Shown here in pieces: positions 42,359 through 50,237 of a DNA stretch of 64,000 bases (position 1 is its first letter; each line of letters starts with the position of its first letter). The position numbers and the translations under genes were made by a program. This DNA comes from Rhodothermales bacterium. Its GTDB lineage: Bacteria > Bacteroidota > Rhodothermia > Rhodothermales > JANQRZ01. The notes beneath the pieces were generated by a model that saw only the letters and a program-made list of their open reading frames with translations, was not told the origin of the DNA and made no database searches. The stretch covers positions 1 to 64,000 of the forward strand of contig JBDUXZ010000017.1 of assembly GCA_039944855.1 (NCBI GenBank), in the 5' to 3' direction.

Positions 42359-42393
42359 GGCTAGGCAAATTGACCGGGGTTGCCCTCGCCTGC

Positions 42394-43782
42394 TTAGGCC
42401 GGCAGGTGAGGTCCGGCCCCGCTCAGCGCCGCAGCGGCGAACCAACGGTATGTCACGGTGCTCTCCTCGCTCCCCCCGACATCCGCCGACTCGACGCGTA
42501 CCCCGATCAGGTTTGCACGGTAGGCCAACGGGGGGAGGCACTCATCCCATCCGGCCGGGCTCCCTTCACCCCACAGCAGACGGAACCGCAGCCAGCATTC
42601 CTTGTCGTCGCGTCCGGCTTCGACGACCACGCGCTCCAGCCCCTGATCCTTCAGGGTCGCGTTGAGCAGGTCTTTAGCGAGTTGGTAGAGTTGCGCAGCT
42701 TCGAAGCGGTTGACGGGAGCCTCTAAGCCGTCCCGGTGCACCGAGATAGGGACACGGTGCCGCTGAGCGGCCGTCGCAGCTAGTTCGTCGAGGGCGTTGC
42801 CCAGGCTGCCCATCGCTTCCAGGGGTGCGACGGACTGGAACAGGCTCAGCGCCTGCTGGTCCACCTGGTGCAGGTGCGCCGTTAGCTCTAAGGCCTCGTC
42901 CGCTTCGGCGAGTTGCCGTCTCTCGAGGTGCCGCGCGAGCTGGCGGCTCATCATGCCGAGTCCCGTGAGCGACTGCCCGAGTTCCTCGTGGAGGCTGTAC
43001 CCGACGGCCCATCGCTCTTCGTCGCTCGCCCGTAGCACGTGCTGCTCCAGCAGGCGGCGCTCGGTGATGTCCCGCACCGTCACCGTGTACTGGAGCCCCT
43101 CCTCGTGTGTCACCGGGACGAAGACGACCTCGACGGGGAAGCAGGCCCCGCTCTCGCGCCGCCCGCCCATCTCGTGAGTACGTGTGGCGCCCTGCTCGGC
43201 CGGTCGCAGGAATATGGCGCGGTCCCGCTCGAAACGCACGCGGTGCTCCGGGTTCAAAAGCTCGGCGAAGGGCCGGCCACGGAGCTCCGGCTCGGCATAG
43301 CCGAAGATCTGCTCGGCCGCGGGGTTGACTGAGGTGATGCATCCACGCGCGTCCAGCGTCAGAACGCCGTCAGCCGTCGTGGCGAGGACGGCCCGGTGCT
43401 TGGCTTCGCTCCTGAGCAGAGCACCCTCGAAGGCCTTCCGCTGGAACGACAGCACGGCGACGGTCCACATCGCGGCGACGGCCAGGAGCCGGTTCGTGAG
43501 CGTGATGGACAGCGCCGCGCCCGGCGGGGACAGCCACAGCCCGGCGCCGGTGAGCAACGAGCACACCGCCGCCACGGCGATGATGAGGCGTCGGTCCGGC
43601 AACCACATCGCCAGAAGGACGGGCGCGATGTACGGGACGCCCCCCGCGATGCCGAGGGGCAGCCAGAGGTCGACGACGAAGATGACGAGCGTCAGCAGCG
43701 CCCCGAAGAGCACGACGTCGGCCCGCGCCTCCCCCCGACGTAGCGGACCGAGGAGGACATCGCGATACGGGGTAACGTTCAT
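42394..43782 (-). CDS. Membrane PAS sensor kinase with degenerate catalytic domain (HisKA_3 type)
   Basis: Encodes 462 residues. An N-terminal membrane domain of about four helices (residues 20-115) is followed by a PAS domain (about 130-245, with ITSVNPAAEQIFGY) and a HisKA_3-like segment ASDEERWAVGYSLHEELGQSLTG, which has His but Glu in place of the usual Asp. The ATPase part lacks the N box, replaced by DLLNATLKD, and no G1/G2 boxes are seen. It may be a sensor without kinase activity. It is convergent with narK and divergent from moeA. Confidence 0.75.
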   Translation of the reverse strand: MNVTPYRDVLLGPLRRGEARADVVLFGALLTLVIFVVDLWLPLGIAGGVPYIAPVLLAMWLPDRRLIIAVAAVCSLLTGAGLWLSPPGAALSITLTNRLLAVAAMWTVAVLSFQRKAFEGALLRSEAKHRAVLATTADGVLTLDARGCITSVNPAAEQIFGYAEPELRGRPFAELLNPEHRVRFERDRAIFLRPAEQGATRTHEMGGRRESGACFPVEVVFVPVTHEEGLQYTVTVRDITERRLLEQHVLRASDEERWAVGYSLHEELGQSLTGLGMMSRQLARHLERRQLAEADEALELTAHLHQVDQQALSLFQSVAPLEAMGSLGNALDELAATAAQRHRVPISVHRDGLEAPVNRFEAAQLYQLAKDLLNATLKDQGLERVVVEAGRDDKECWLRFRLLWGEGSPAGWDECLPPLAYRANLIGVRVESADVGGSEESTVTYRWFAAAALSGAGPHLPA

Positions 43783-43859
43783 CGTTCAGGACGCCGGGGG
43801 TGGTCGCTGGAGAGTCGGCACGGTACCATGATCCCCCATCGTTGCGGTTCGACGCGACA

Positions 43860-43918
43860 GGGGCCACCACCTCGCGCGTGTAAGCTGCATCCCTACACAG
43901 CCGCGAGCGTGTGGCCCC
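43860..43918. other. 59-nt imperfect hairpin between the degenerate kinase and moeA
   Basis: Arms are GGGGCCAC (43860-43867) with GTGGCCCC (43911-43918), then CTCGCG (43871-43876) with CGCGAG (43902-43907), then TGTA (43879-43882) with TACA (43894-43897), leaving an 11-nt loop. Eighteen base pairs are interrupted only by small internal loops. It ends 108 nt before moeA. It could be a regulatory RNA element, a stalk of a mobile repeat, or a bidirectional terminator; there is no T-run. The rest of this 244-nt gap shows nothing clear. Confidence 0.55.
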
Positions 43919-44026
43919 CGTACTGGCCTACTGCGTGGCTACCGATCAGGCCCGCGTCGGGATGCCCCGCCGCCTGCAGCGGCCCCGTAGTTTGTCATCC
44001 CTCGTTGCCTCTCGCGAACCCCAGCA

Positions 44027-45211
44027 ATGATCACTGTTCAGGAAGCCGACCTCCTCCTAGCCGAGCACGCCTGCACGCGCGGGGCAGTCTCCGTCCCGCT
44101 GACGCAGGCCGTTGGCCGCGTGCTCCGCGAGGACGTGGCGGCCGACCGCGACTACCCCCCCTTCGACCGCGTGGCGATGGACGGGATCGCCGTGGCCTCG
44201 GCCGGACTGGAAGACGGAGCGCGTCGGTTCCGGCTGGCGAGCACGCAGGCGGCGGGCGAACCGCCCCACACGCTCCCCGAGACGGGAGCATGTATCGAGA
44301 TCATGACGGGCGCGGCGCTGGCGGAGGGGTGCGACACGGTCGTCCGCTATGAGGACCTCGACCTCTCGGGCGGCTGGGCCACGCTGCGCGACAGCGTCGA
44401 GGTGGAACCGAAGCAGAACGTGCACGTCCGCGGCTCGGACCGTCGGGCGGGGGAGCCGGTGCTAGAGGCGGGCACCCGGCTCCGCTCGCCCGACATCGCC
44501 GCGCTCGCCTCGATAGGGAAGGCGGAGGTTCGCGTGGCGGCGCTGCCGCAGATCGCCGTCGTCACGACGGGCGACGAGGTCGTGGCGGTAGACGCCCCTG
44601 TGCTCCCGCACCAGATTCGCGAGTCAAACGGCCCCGCCGTCCGCGCCGCGCTCCACCGGCACGGCTACCCGGACGTGCAGCTCGATCACGTGCCCGACGA
44701 CGAGGCCCAGCTCCGGCACCACCTCGGTGCCGCCCTCGATGAGGCCGACGTGCTCGTGCTCTCCGGCGGCGTCTCGGCCGGCAAGTTCGACCTCGTACCG
44801 AAGCTCTTGGACGAACTCGGCGTGCGCGAGGTCTTCCACAAGATCCGCCAGAAGCCGGGCAAGCCGCTCTGGTTCGGCACGGCGGCGCGCGGGCAGGCGG
44901 TCTTCGGACTGCCGGGGAACCCCGTCTCCGCGCTCGTGTGTCTGTATCGCTACGTGCTCCCCTTTCTTGCAGCCTCCGCCGGCGAGACGCCCCGACCGCC
45001 GGAGACGGCCCGGCTCGCGCGGCTACCGAGGCGGAAAAACGACTTCACGCTCTTCGTGCCGGCCCGCCGCGAGGGCCTCGACGCGCACCCCGTCCACTCC
45101 AACGGCTCCGGCGACTTCCTCTCGCTCCTCGCGAGCGACGGATTCGCTGAGGTCGCGGCCGAGGTCGAGCAGCCCAGCCCCGTCCCCTTCTACTCTTGGA
45201 GCGCCGCCTGA
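44027..45211 (+). CDS. moeA: Molybdopterin molybdotransferase MoeA
   Basis: Encodes 394 residues. The N-terminal domain reads ITVQEADLLLAEH and DRVAMDGIAV (typical SxMDG-like motif), and the central domain has the MogA-like TTGDEVV, LSGGVSAGKFD and FGLPGNPVSALVC. It inserts molybdate into adenylylated molybdopterin. It starts the Moco operon and overlaps moaA by one base. Its place next to the molybdenum reductase genes supports a shared purpose. Confidence 0.94.
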   Translation: MITVQEADLLLAEHACTRGAVSVPLTQAVGRVLREDVAADRDYPPFDRVAMDGIAVASAGLEDGARRFRLASTQAAGEPPHTLPETGACIEIMTGAALAEGCDTVVRYEDLDLSGGWATLRDSVEVEPKQNVHVRGSDRRAGEPVLEAGTRLRSPDIAALASIGKAEVRVAALPQIAVVTTGDEVVAVDAPVLPHQIRESNGPAVRAALHRHGYPDVQLDHVPDDEAQLRHHLGAALDEADVLVLSGGVSAGKFDLVPKLLDELGVREVFHKIRQKPGKPLWFGTAARGQAVFGLPGNPVSALVCLYRYVLPFLAASAGETPRPPETARLARLPRRKNDFTLFVPARREGLDAHPVHSNGSGDFLSLLASDGFAEVAAEVEQPSPVPFYSWSAA

Positions 45212-46161
45212 TGGAACTCCTCCCCGTCCTCACCGACCCCCACGGCCGCTGGATCCGCAAGCTGCGCGTCTCGCTCACCGACGTGTGCAACTTCCGGTGC
45301 ACGTACTGCATGCCCGCGAACGTCCGCTTCCAGCCGTCGGCGACGCTGCTCCCGCCGGACGAGCTGGTGGGGATGGTCGCCGGACTCGTTGAGGAGGGCG
45401 TTCGCCAGGTCCGCCTCACGGGCGGCGAGCCGCTGGCGCGGAGGGAGTTCCGAGAGATCGCCGAGGGCGTCGCCGCGCTCCCCCTCGACAAGCTCGGCCT
45501 CACGACGAACGGGTACTGGCTCGAAGACCACCTCCCGTTCCTCGAAAAAATCGGCTGCCGCCACGTCAACGTCAGCCTCGACAGCCTCCGCGCCGACCGC
45601 TTCGAGGCCATCACCCGCACGCCCTTCTTCGACCGCGTGCTCCGCTCGATCCTGGAGGCGAAGGCGATGGGCTTCCCCGTCAAGGTGAATGTCGTCCTCA
45701 TCCGCGGCGCGAACGACGCCGAGGTCGAGGACTTCGTGGCCTTCTCGGCCACGCACGGCGTCCCCGTCCGCTTCCTCGAATACATGAAGATTGGACCGCA
45801 GCGCGGGCGGCACGACGATCTGTTCGTCCCGGCTGGCGAGGTGATCGAACGGCTCCGCAAGAGAAACGCGCTCACGCCCATCGAGGCCGAGGCCGACGCG
45901 ACAGCGTTCTCATTCCGCACCGACGACGGGGCCGAGGTCGGGTTCATCGCGTCGGAGAGCCGGCCGTTCTGCGCTACGTGCTCGCGGCTACGCCTCTCCG
46001 CGCGCGGCCGGCTCCGCGCCTGCCTGATGTCTGAGGACGGGCTGAGCCTCGTGGGCGTCCCGCGCGAGCGCTACCCGGAGGTGCTGGCCGAGGTGATGGC
46101 GATGAAGCCCACCGGGCGGCTGCCGGAGATCGCGCAGCCCATGCACGAGATCGGAGGATGA
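45211..46161 (+). CDS. moaA: GTP 3',8-cyclase MoaA
   Basis: Encodes 316 residues from ATG 45211; a TTG 15 nt earlier is less likely. The radical SAM motif CNFRCTYC lies near residue 28, the GGEP motif near 76, and the C-terminal second-cluster cysteines in CATCSRLRLSARGRLRACL. It catalyses the first step of molybdenum cofactor synthesis from GTP. The usual C-terminal GG is present as EIGG, the last residues. moaC, which acts with MoaA, is not in this operon. Confidence 0.94.
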   Translation: MELLPVLTDPHGRWIRKLRVSLTDVCNFRCTYCMPANVRFQPSATLLPPDELVGMVAGLVEEGVRQVRLTGGEPLARREFREIAEGVAALPLDKLGLTTNGYWLEDHLPFLEKIGCRHVNVSLDSLRADRFEAITRTPFFDRVLRSILEAKAMGFPVKVNVVLIRGANDAEVEDFVAFSATHGVPVRFLEYMKIGPQRGRHDDLFVPAGEVIERLRKRNALTPIEAEADATAFSFRTDDGAEVGFIASESRPFCATCSRLRLSARGRLRACLMSEDGLSLVGVPRERYPEVLAEVMAMKPTGRLPEIAQPMHEIGG

Positions 46162-47330
46162 GCGAGATGCCCAGCAAGAGGATGTCCAGCGAGAAGACGT
46201 GCGACCGCACCCGTCGCCGGTTCACCTACCACCCGTTCGAGGTGGCGCTCTGCGGCTACTCGGGGGCGGGCAAGACGACGCTCGCGTGCCGCCTCCTCGC
46301 GCGCTGGGCCGACCGCTACCACGTCGGCTTCGTTAAGCACGACGCGCACCGGTTCGAGATGGACGAGCCGGGGAAGGACACGCACCGGGCGGCCGAGGCC
46401 GGCGCGGCGGGCGTGATGATCAACGACCCCCGCCACTTCGCCCGGATCAGCACCCTCCCCTACTCCACCTTCGAGCGCGCCACCGCCTTCCTCGACGCCG
46501 ACTTCGTCCTCGCCGAGGGGTTCAAGCGCTCCGACCTCCCCAAGCTCCTCCTCCTCGACCCCGACGGCCGCGCCGAACGGGAGTACCGCGACGGCCGGTT
46601 CACGAACGTCCTCGCCGTCGTCGGCCCCGCCGAGCGGCCCGAGGGGCTCGGCGTGCCGCTCTTCCACCGCGACGACGTGGACGACGTCGCCGAGCTGATC
46701 GAATCTCACGTTCGTCGGCAGGCCGAAGCACCGCTCTACGGCCTCGTGCTCGTCGGCGGCGAGAGCCGGCGGATGGGCCGCCCGAAGTGGGCGCTCGACT
46801 ACCGAGGAGAGCCGCAGGCCGCGCGCACGGCCCGCCTCCTCGGCACCGTCTGCGAGCGCGTTTTCCTCTCCGTTCGCCCCGGCCAGGCGGTCGAGGGGAT
46901 GCCCGAGGCGGAGCGCATTGAGGACCGATTCCCGGCGTGGGGACCTTCCACGGGCATCCTCTCCGCGATGGAGGCGCACCCCGAGGCCGCGTGGCTCGTC
47001 GCCGCGTGCGACCTCCCCTTCCTCGACGCGCGGACGCTCGAAGACCTCGTGGCGGGCCGCGACCCGCTCAAGCTCGCGACGGCCTACCGAAGCACCCACG
47101 GCGGCAGCCACGAGGGCCTGCCCGAGCCACTCTGCGCCGTCTGGGAGCCGCGCGCCCGCCTGCGCCTCCTCCAGGCCGCCGGGCTGGGGATGGCCTGCCC
47201 GCGCAAGGTGCTCATCGAGTCGGTGCCCCGGTTGCTCGACCTAGCGAACGCGCGGGCGCTCGACAACGCCAACACGCCCGGCGAGTACGAGGCGGCGCGT
47301 GCGGCCCTGCAGTCGTCCGCGCAAACCTGA
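46158..47330 (+). CDS. MobB-MobA fusion protein (molybdenum cofactor guanylylation)
   Basis: Encodes 390 residues. The N-terminal half (about 25-185) is MobB-like with P-loop GYSGAGKTTL and AEGFKRSDLPK. The C-terminal half (about 195-380) is MobA-like with VLVGGESRRMGRPKWAL and CDLPFLD. MobA attaches GMP to form the bis-MGD cofactor needed by the oxidoreductase at 37283; MobB is an accessory GTP-binding protein. Fusion in this order is known in some bacteria. It overlaps moaA by 4 nt. Confidence 0.9.
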   Translation: MSEMPSKRMSSEKTCDRTRRRFTYHPFEVALCGYSGAGKTTLACRLLARWADRYHVGFVKHDAHRFEMDEPGKDTHRAAEAGAAGVMINDPRHFARISTLPYSTFERATAFLDADFVLAEGFKRSDLPKLLLLDPDGRAEREYRDGRFTNVLAVVGPAERPEGLGVPLFHRDDVDDVAELIESHVRRQAEAPLYGLVLVGGESRRMGRPKWALDYRGEPQAARTARLLGTVCERVFLSVRPGQAVEGMPEAERIEDRFPAWGPSTGILSAMEAHPEAAWLVAACDLPFLDARTLEDLVAGRDPLKLATAYRSTHGGSHEGLPEPLCAVWEPRARLRLLQAAGLGMACPRKVLIESVPRLLDLANARALDNANTPGEYEAARAALQSSAQT

Positions 47331-47335
47331 TCCCC

Positions 47336-47596
47336 ATGAAGAAGCAGATCGACGTCAAGCAGATCGTCGTCCACTACTACGCCCTCTTCCGCGACCTCCG
47401 CGGGAAGGATAGCGAGACCATATCGACGCAGGCCGCTTCGCCGCGCGAGCTGTACGAGGAGCTGGGGATGAGCGACGCCCTCCGCCTCGACACGCGCTCC
47501 GTCAAGGTGGCGGTGAACGACGCCTTCGCCTCATGGGACGACGCCCTTCAGGGTGGCGATCTCGTCGTCTTCATTGCGCCTACGGCGGGGGGCTGA
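47336..47596 (+). CDS. moaD: Molybdopterin synthase small subunit MoaD
   Basis: Encodes 86 residues from ATG 47336. It has the ubiquitin-like fold of MoaD and ends in the essential GG (PTAGG), which carries the thiocarboxylate. YYALFRDLRGKDSE and VNDAFASWDDALQGGDLVVFIAP are typical. It is the sulfur donor of molybdopterin synthase together with MoaE, whose gene begins 2 nt downstream. The start is 5 nt after the mobBA stop. Confidence 0.9.
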   Translation: MKKQIDVKQIVVHYYALFRDLRGKDSETISTQAASPRELYEELGMSDALRLDTRSVKVAVNDAFASWDDALQGGDLVVFIAPTAGG

Positions 47597-47597
47597 C

Positions 47598-48035
47598 GTG
47601 TTTCGGATCACCAACGAACGTATCGACACGGCGGACTGCCGCCGTGCCCTCGAAGCCGCCTCGGCCGGCGGGTTCGTGGCGTTTGAGGGGTGGGTGCGCG
47701 ACCACAACGAGGGGCGGGGCGTCGTCTCGCTCGAATACGAGGCGTACACCGCCCTCGCCGAGAAGGAGGGGCTCCTCATCGTTACGGAGGCCGGCCAGCG
47801 TTTCGAGGCCGAGCGCGTAGGCGCCGCGCACCGGACGGGCCACCTCGCCGTCGGCGACCTCGCCGTGTGGGTGGGGGTCTCCGCCGCGCACCGCGACGCC
47901 GCTTTCGCGGCCTGCCGCTACGTCATCGACGAGCTCAAGCGCCGGGTGCCCATCTGGAAGCGCGAGCATTACGCCGACGGCACGGCGGAGTGGGTGAACG
48001 GTGCCGCGCGCCCGCCCGAGCAGCGAACGAACTGA
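47598..48035 (+). CDS. moaE: Molybdopterin synthase catalytic subunit MoaE
   Basis: Encodes 145 residues from GTG 47598, 2 nt after the moaD stop. Features are FEGWVRDHNEGR near residue 28, LEYEAYTALAEKE, the HRTGHLAVGDLAVWVGVSAAHRD segment and the catalytic Lys in VPIWKREHYADG. It adds the dithiolene sulfurs to precursor Z. All conserved residues I know are present. It ends the Moco operon and is convergent with the next gene. Confidence 0.93.
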   Translation: MFRITNERIDTADCRRALEAASAGGFVAFEGWVRDHNEGRGVVSLEYEAYTALAEKEGLLIVTEAGQRFEAERVGAAHRTGHLAVGDLAVWVGVSAAHRDAAFAACRYVIDELKRRVPIWKREHYADGTAEWVNGAARPPEQRTN

Positions 48036-48064
48036 GGGGAGCCAGCGCTACCCCGGAGCCGGGG

Positions 48065-48805
48065 CTACGTCGCAAGCATCTTCAGCCCCGCCACGATCAG
48101 CACCACGCCCAAGAGCCGCCGGACGGCCGGTGCGGGGAGCCGACGGCTTCCCAACTCGGCCCCGATCCACCCACCGGCCAGGGCCGCCACGGCGAGACCG
48201 GGAAGGAACGGCGGCAGCATCGCGCCCTGTGTGGCTTGCCCGAGCAGCCCGGCTACCGAGTTGACGAGGATGAACGCCGCCGCCACGCCCGAGGCCGTTC
48301 GCACGTCCGTCCACCCCGCCAGCACGAGGAGCGGACTCAGGAAGATGCCGCCGCCAACGCCCGTGAGGCCGGAGAGCAGGCCGATGACGGCCCCGACCGC
48401 GAGCGCCACCCCGTGCGGGGCCGCTCCCGCTGGGGTAGAAGGCACCCCCCGTGGCTGGCGCAGGAGCCGGTACGCCGCGTAGAGCAGGACGAGCCCCACG
48501 AGGGGACGGTAGAACGCGCCCGGCAGCGTCGCCGCCCCGCCGATGTAAGCGAACGGTACCGAGAACGCGGCGAACGGCCAGAAGGCCGTCCATGAGAAGC
48601 GACCGGCGCGGTAGAACTTCACACTCCCGATCCCGGCGACGAGCACGTTGAGCACGAGGGCGGCCGGCCGCATCTCCGGCGGTGCCACGCCGAGGAACGC
48701 CATCGCCGCGAGGTAGCCCGAGGCTCCGCCGTGGCCGACGGAGGCGTAGAGGACGGCGGCCACGAATACGAGCCCGCCGAGGACGATGAGGGGGCCCGCT
48801 TCCAC
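48065..48805 (-). CDS. TauE/SafE family membrane transporter
   Basis: Encodes 246 residues with about eight helices. The two TauE/SafE glycine motifs are ASVGHGGASGYLA (N-terminal half) and GLLSGLTGVGGGIFLSPLL (C-terminal half). The family exports sulfite, sulfoacetate or other organosulfur anions; the substrate here is open. It stands alone, convergent with moaE, and its start has no operon partner within 110 nt. Length and motifs are normal. Confidence 0.88.
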   Translation of the reverse strand: MEAGPLIVLGGLVFVAAVLYASVGHGGASGYLAAMAFLGVAPPEMRPAALVLNVLVAGIGSVKFYRAGRFSWTAFWPFAAFSVPFAYIGGAATLPGAFYRPLVGLVLLYAAYRLLRQPRGVPSTPAGAAPHGVALAVGAVIGLLSGLTGVGGGIFLSPLLVLAGWTDVRTASGVAAAFILVNSVAGLLGQATQGAMLPPFLPGLAVAALAGGWIGAELGSRRLPAPAVRRLLGVVLIVAGLKMLAT

Positions 48806-48916
48806 CCGCTAGACGTTTACGAGGTCAGTGGGAGGATACGCTCCGTGGGGCAGTTGGAGCACGCCACTACTTCTCCGACGCAGCTTGGGCACTCCCCTCG
48901 AGCTCGGGAGGCACCC

Positions 48917-49333
48917 TCAGATGAGGCGCTCCTCGTAGGCTGAGAGGTGGATGAGGAAAGCGCTGCGGAGCGTCCGCCGCCGAACCTCCTCGGACGTGGG
49001 GTCTGTATGCAAGAGGCGCCCCCGGAGTCCGCCCGTCGTCGGGTGCCCTCGGATGGCGAAGAGCTCGGGCGTGAGGACACCGAACTGGCAGCACAAGCAA
49101 CGCGCGAAGAACGTCATGTCGAGGGGCCGCCACTTGCCGGGGAACGCCAAAACCTTGGCCGTGCGCGGCACGACCTGCTGGACGAACCCGCCGGCCGGAT
49201 CCACCTCGAAGAGCGCCCGCGCGAGCGCGGAGGGAATCGCTTCTCGGACAGCCGGCAGCTCGACTTGGCCGTCGGTGTTGATCGCGGAGGCGATGAGGAA
49301 CGTGGGGTTGATCACGGCGAGGCCCTCACGCAA
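48917..49333 (-). CDS. Small protein of unknown function coupled to the Rnk-like gene
   Basis: Encodes 138 residues if started at TTG 49333, which overlaps the Rnk-like stop; GTG 49315 gives 132 residues. There is a Cys cluster FARCLCCQFG near the centre. The sequence starts VINPTFLIASAINTDGQVELP and has no membrane segment or signal. I do not recognise a family. Directly after its stop, in another frame, a CPSC...CSNC zinc-knuckle tail can be read (48826-48880), which might be part of a longer protein after a frameshift. Confidence 0.5.
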   Translation of the reverse strand: MREGLAVINPTFLIASAINTDGQVELPAVREAIPSALARALFEVDPAGGFVQQVVPRTAKVLAFPGKWRPLDMTFFARCLCCQFGVLTPELFAIRGHPTTGGLRGRLLHTDPTSEEVRRRTLRSAFLIHLSAYEERLI

Positions 49334-49763
49334 CGGCCAACGCTCCCTCTGCGCCGGCGGCTTCCGGTTGATACAGGACGGCCTCGATGCAGAACCGCTT
49401 CCGTCCGGCGGGGACGACCCATTCCACGACGTCCCCCTCCTGCTGCCCGAGCAGCGCCGTGCCCACCGGCGCGAGCACCGAGACCCTTCCTTGGCGGAAG
49501 TCGGCGCTGCCCGGCATTACGAGGGTGTATTCCCCTTTCTCACCGGTATCAACGTCCCGGATCCGCACCCGTGAGTTGAGGGTGACGACGGTCGGGGGAA
49601 CGTCCGTGGAGGGGACGACGACGGCCCGCTCTAGCTCGTCCGTCAGGTCTACGAGAGACTTGACGTCCTGGCCTGCCGGCTGCCGCGACGTGATGAGCCG
49701 GTAGAGCATGCCCCGGTCCAGTTCCGTGACGTAGAGGGTATTCTGACGAGCGGTCTTTTTCAT
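49326..49763 (-). CDS. rnk: Rnk/GreA-GreB family protein (nucleoside diphosphate kinase regulator-like)
   Basis: Encodes 145 residues. The C-terminal FKBP-like domain reads VVTLNSRVRIRDVDTGEKGEYTLV and SVLAPVGTALLGQQEGDVVEWVVPAG and ends in VLYQPEAAG, the motif of Rnk proteins. Rnk binds RNA polymerase near the secondary channel and affects nucleoside diphosphate kinase. The start is ATG 49763. It has an unusual 474-nt upstream region full of hairpins (see below), and the next gene overlaps its stop by 8 nt. Confidence 0.85.
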   Translation of the reverse strand: MKKTARQNTLYVTELDRGMLYRLITSRQPAGQDVKSLVDLTDELERAVVVPSTDVPPTVVTLNSRVRIRDVDTGEKGEYTLVMPGSADFRQGRVSVLAPVGTALLGQQEGDVVEWVVPAGRKRFCIEAVLYQPEAAGAEGALAVA

Positions 49764-49790
49764 GGCGGTCGATAACGATGAGTGGCCGTC

Positions 49791-50071
49791 TCCGTTCGAC
49801 GGTAGTGCCGTCCGACGGAAATGGGGAGGTAGCCGGGGACCGACCCTCGCCGCGGAGCCTACTGGAGGTGGAACATCGAGTCTCGTCGCGAAGCCTCGCG
49901 GTGCGCCTCCCTGCGTGGCTCCAGTGGTCCCCGTCTAGGCCGAGGGCTCGGTGGGTAGATCACACGGCTCTACCACCCGACGGGCCGGGGCCGTAGAGCC
50001 CCGGCCCTTGATGGGCCGTAGAGAAGGGATTGAGGGACCGTTGGGGACCCCGGAGTCGGCGGAAGCCGCCG
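49791..50071. ncRNA. Candidate structured RNA or leader upstream of the rnk-like gene
   Basis: The 474-nt gap 49764-50237 has no convincing gene but is packed with inverted repeats: a 12-nt pair with 10 matches (49791-49802/49808-49819); GGGGACC/GGTCCCC (49835-49841/49926-49932) stacked on ACTGGAG/CTCCAGT (49861-49867/49919-49925); GGTGGGTAG/CTACCACC (49950-49958/49970-49977); a perfect 10-bp stem GGGCCGGGGC/GCCCCGGCCC (49982-50007); and CGGCGG/CCGCCG (50057-50071). On the minus strand TTGGAC and GATACT near 50110-50080 could be promoter boxes. I cannot assign a known RNA class, and the strand is unclear. Confidence 0.45.
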
Positions 50072-50237
50072 GGCTCTGATTGAGTATCGGGACCTTTCAG
50101 CGATAAGTCCAATCTTTTAATCGTATTCCCCGATAGGGAAGGCGTATCGGATCGGCCGCCCGCGCTGCGTGTTCGAGATCGACGGACGTACTGGCCTCCC
50201 ATACCTTCGTAGAGCCGCACTGCGTGAGGGGCGGCGG

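Noticed and set aside
43840-43862. GGTTCGA-like T-loop suggesting a tRNA
   Set aside because: The flanking sequence does not form acceptor or anticodon stems and no CCA or discriminator pattern is present.
49982-50007. Perfect 10-bp stem read as a rho-independent terminator
   Set aside because: No T-run follows on either strand and it lies within a larger set of hairpins upstream of a gene, so a structural RNA or leader is the better reading.
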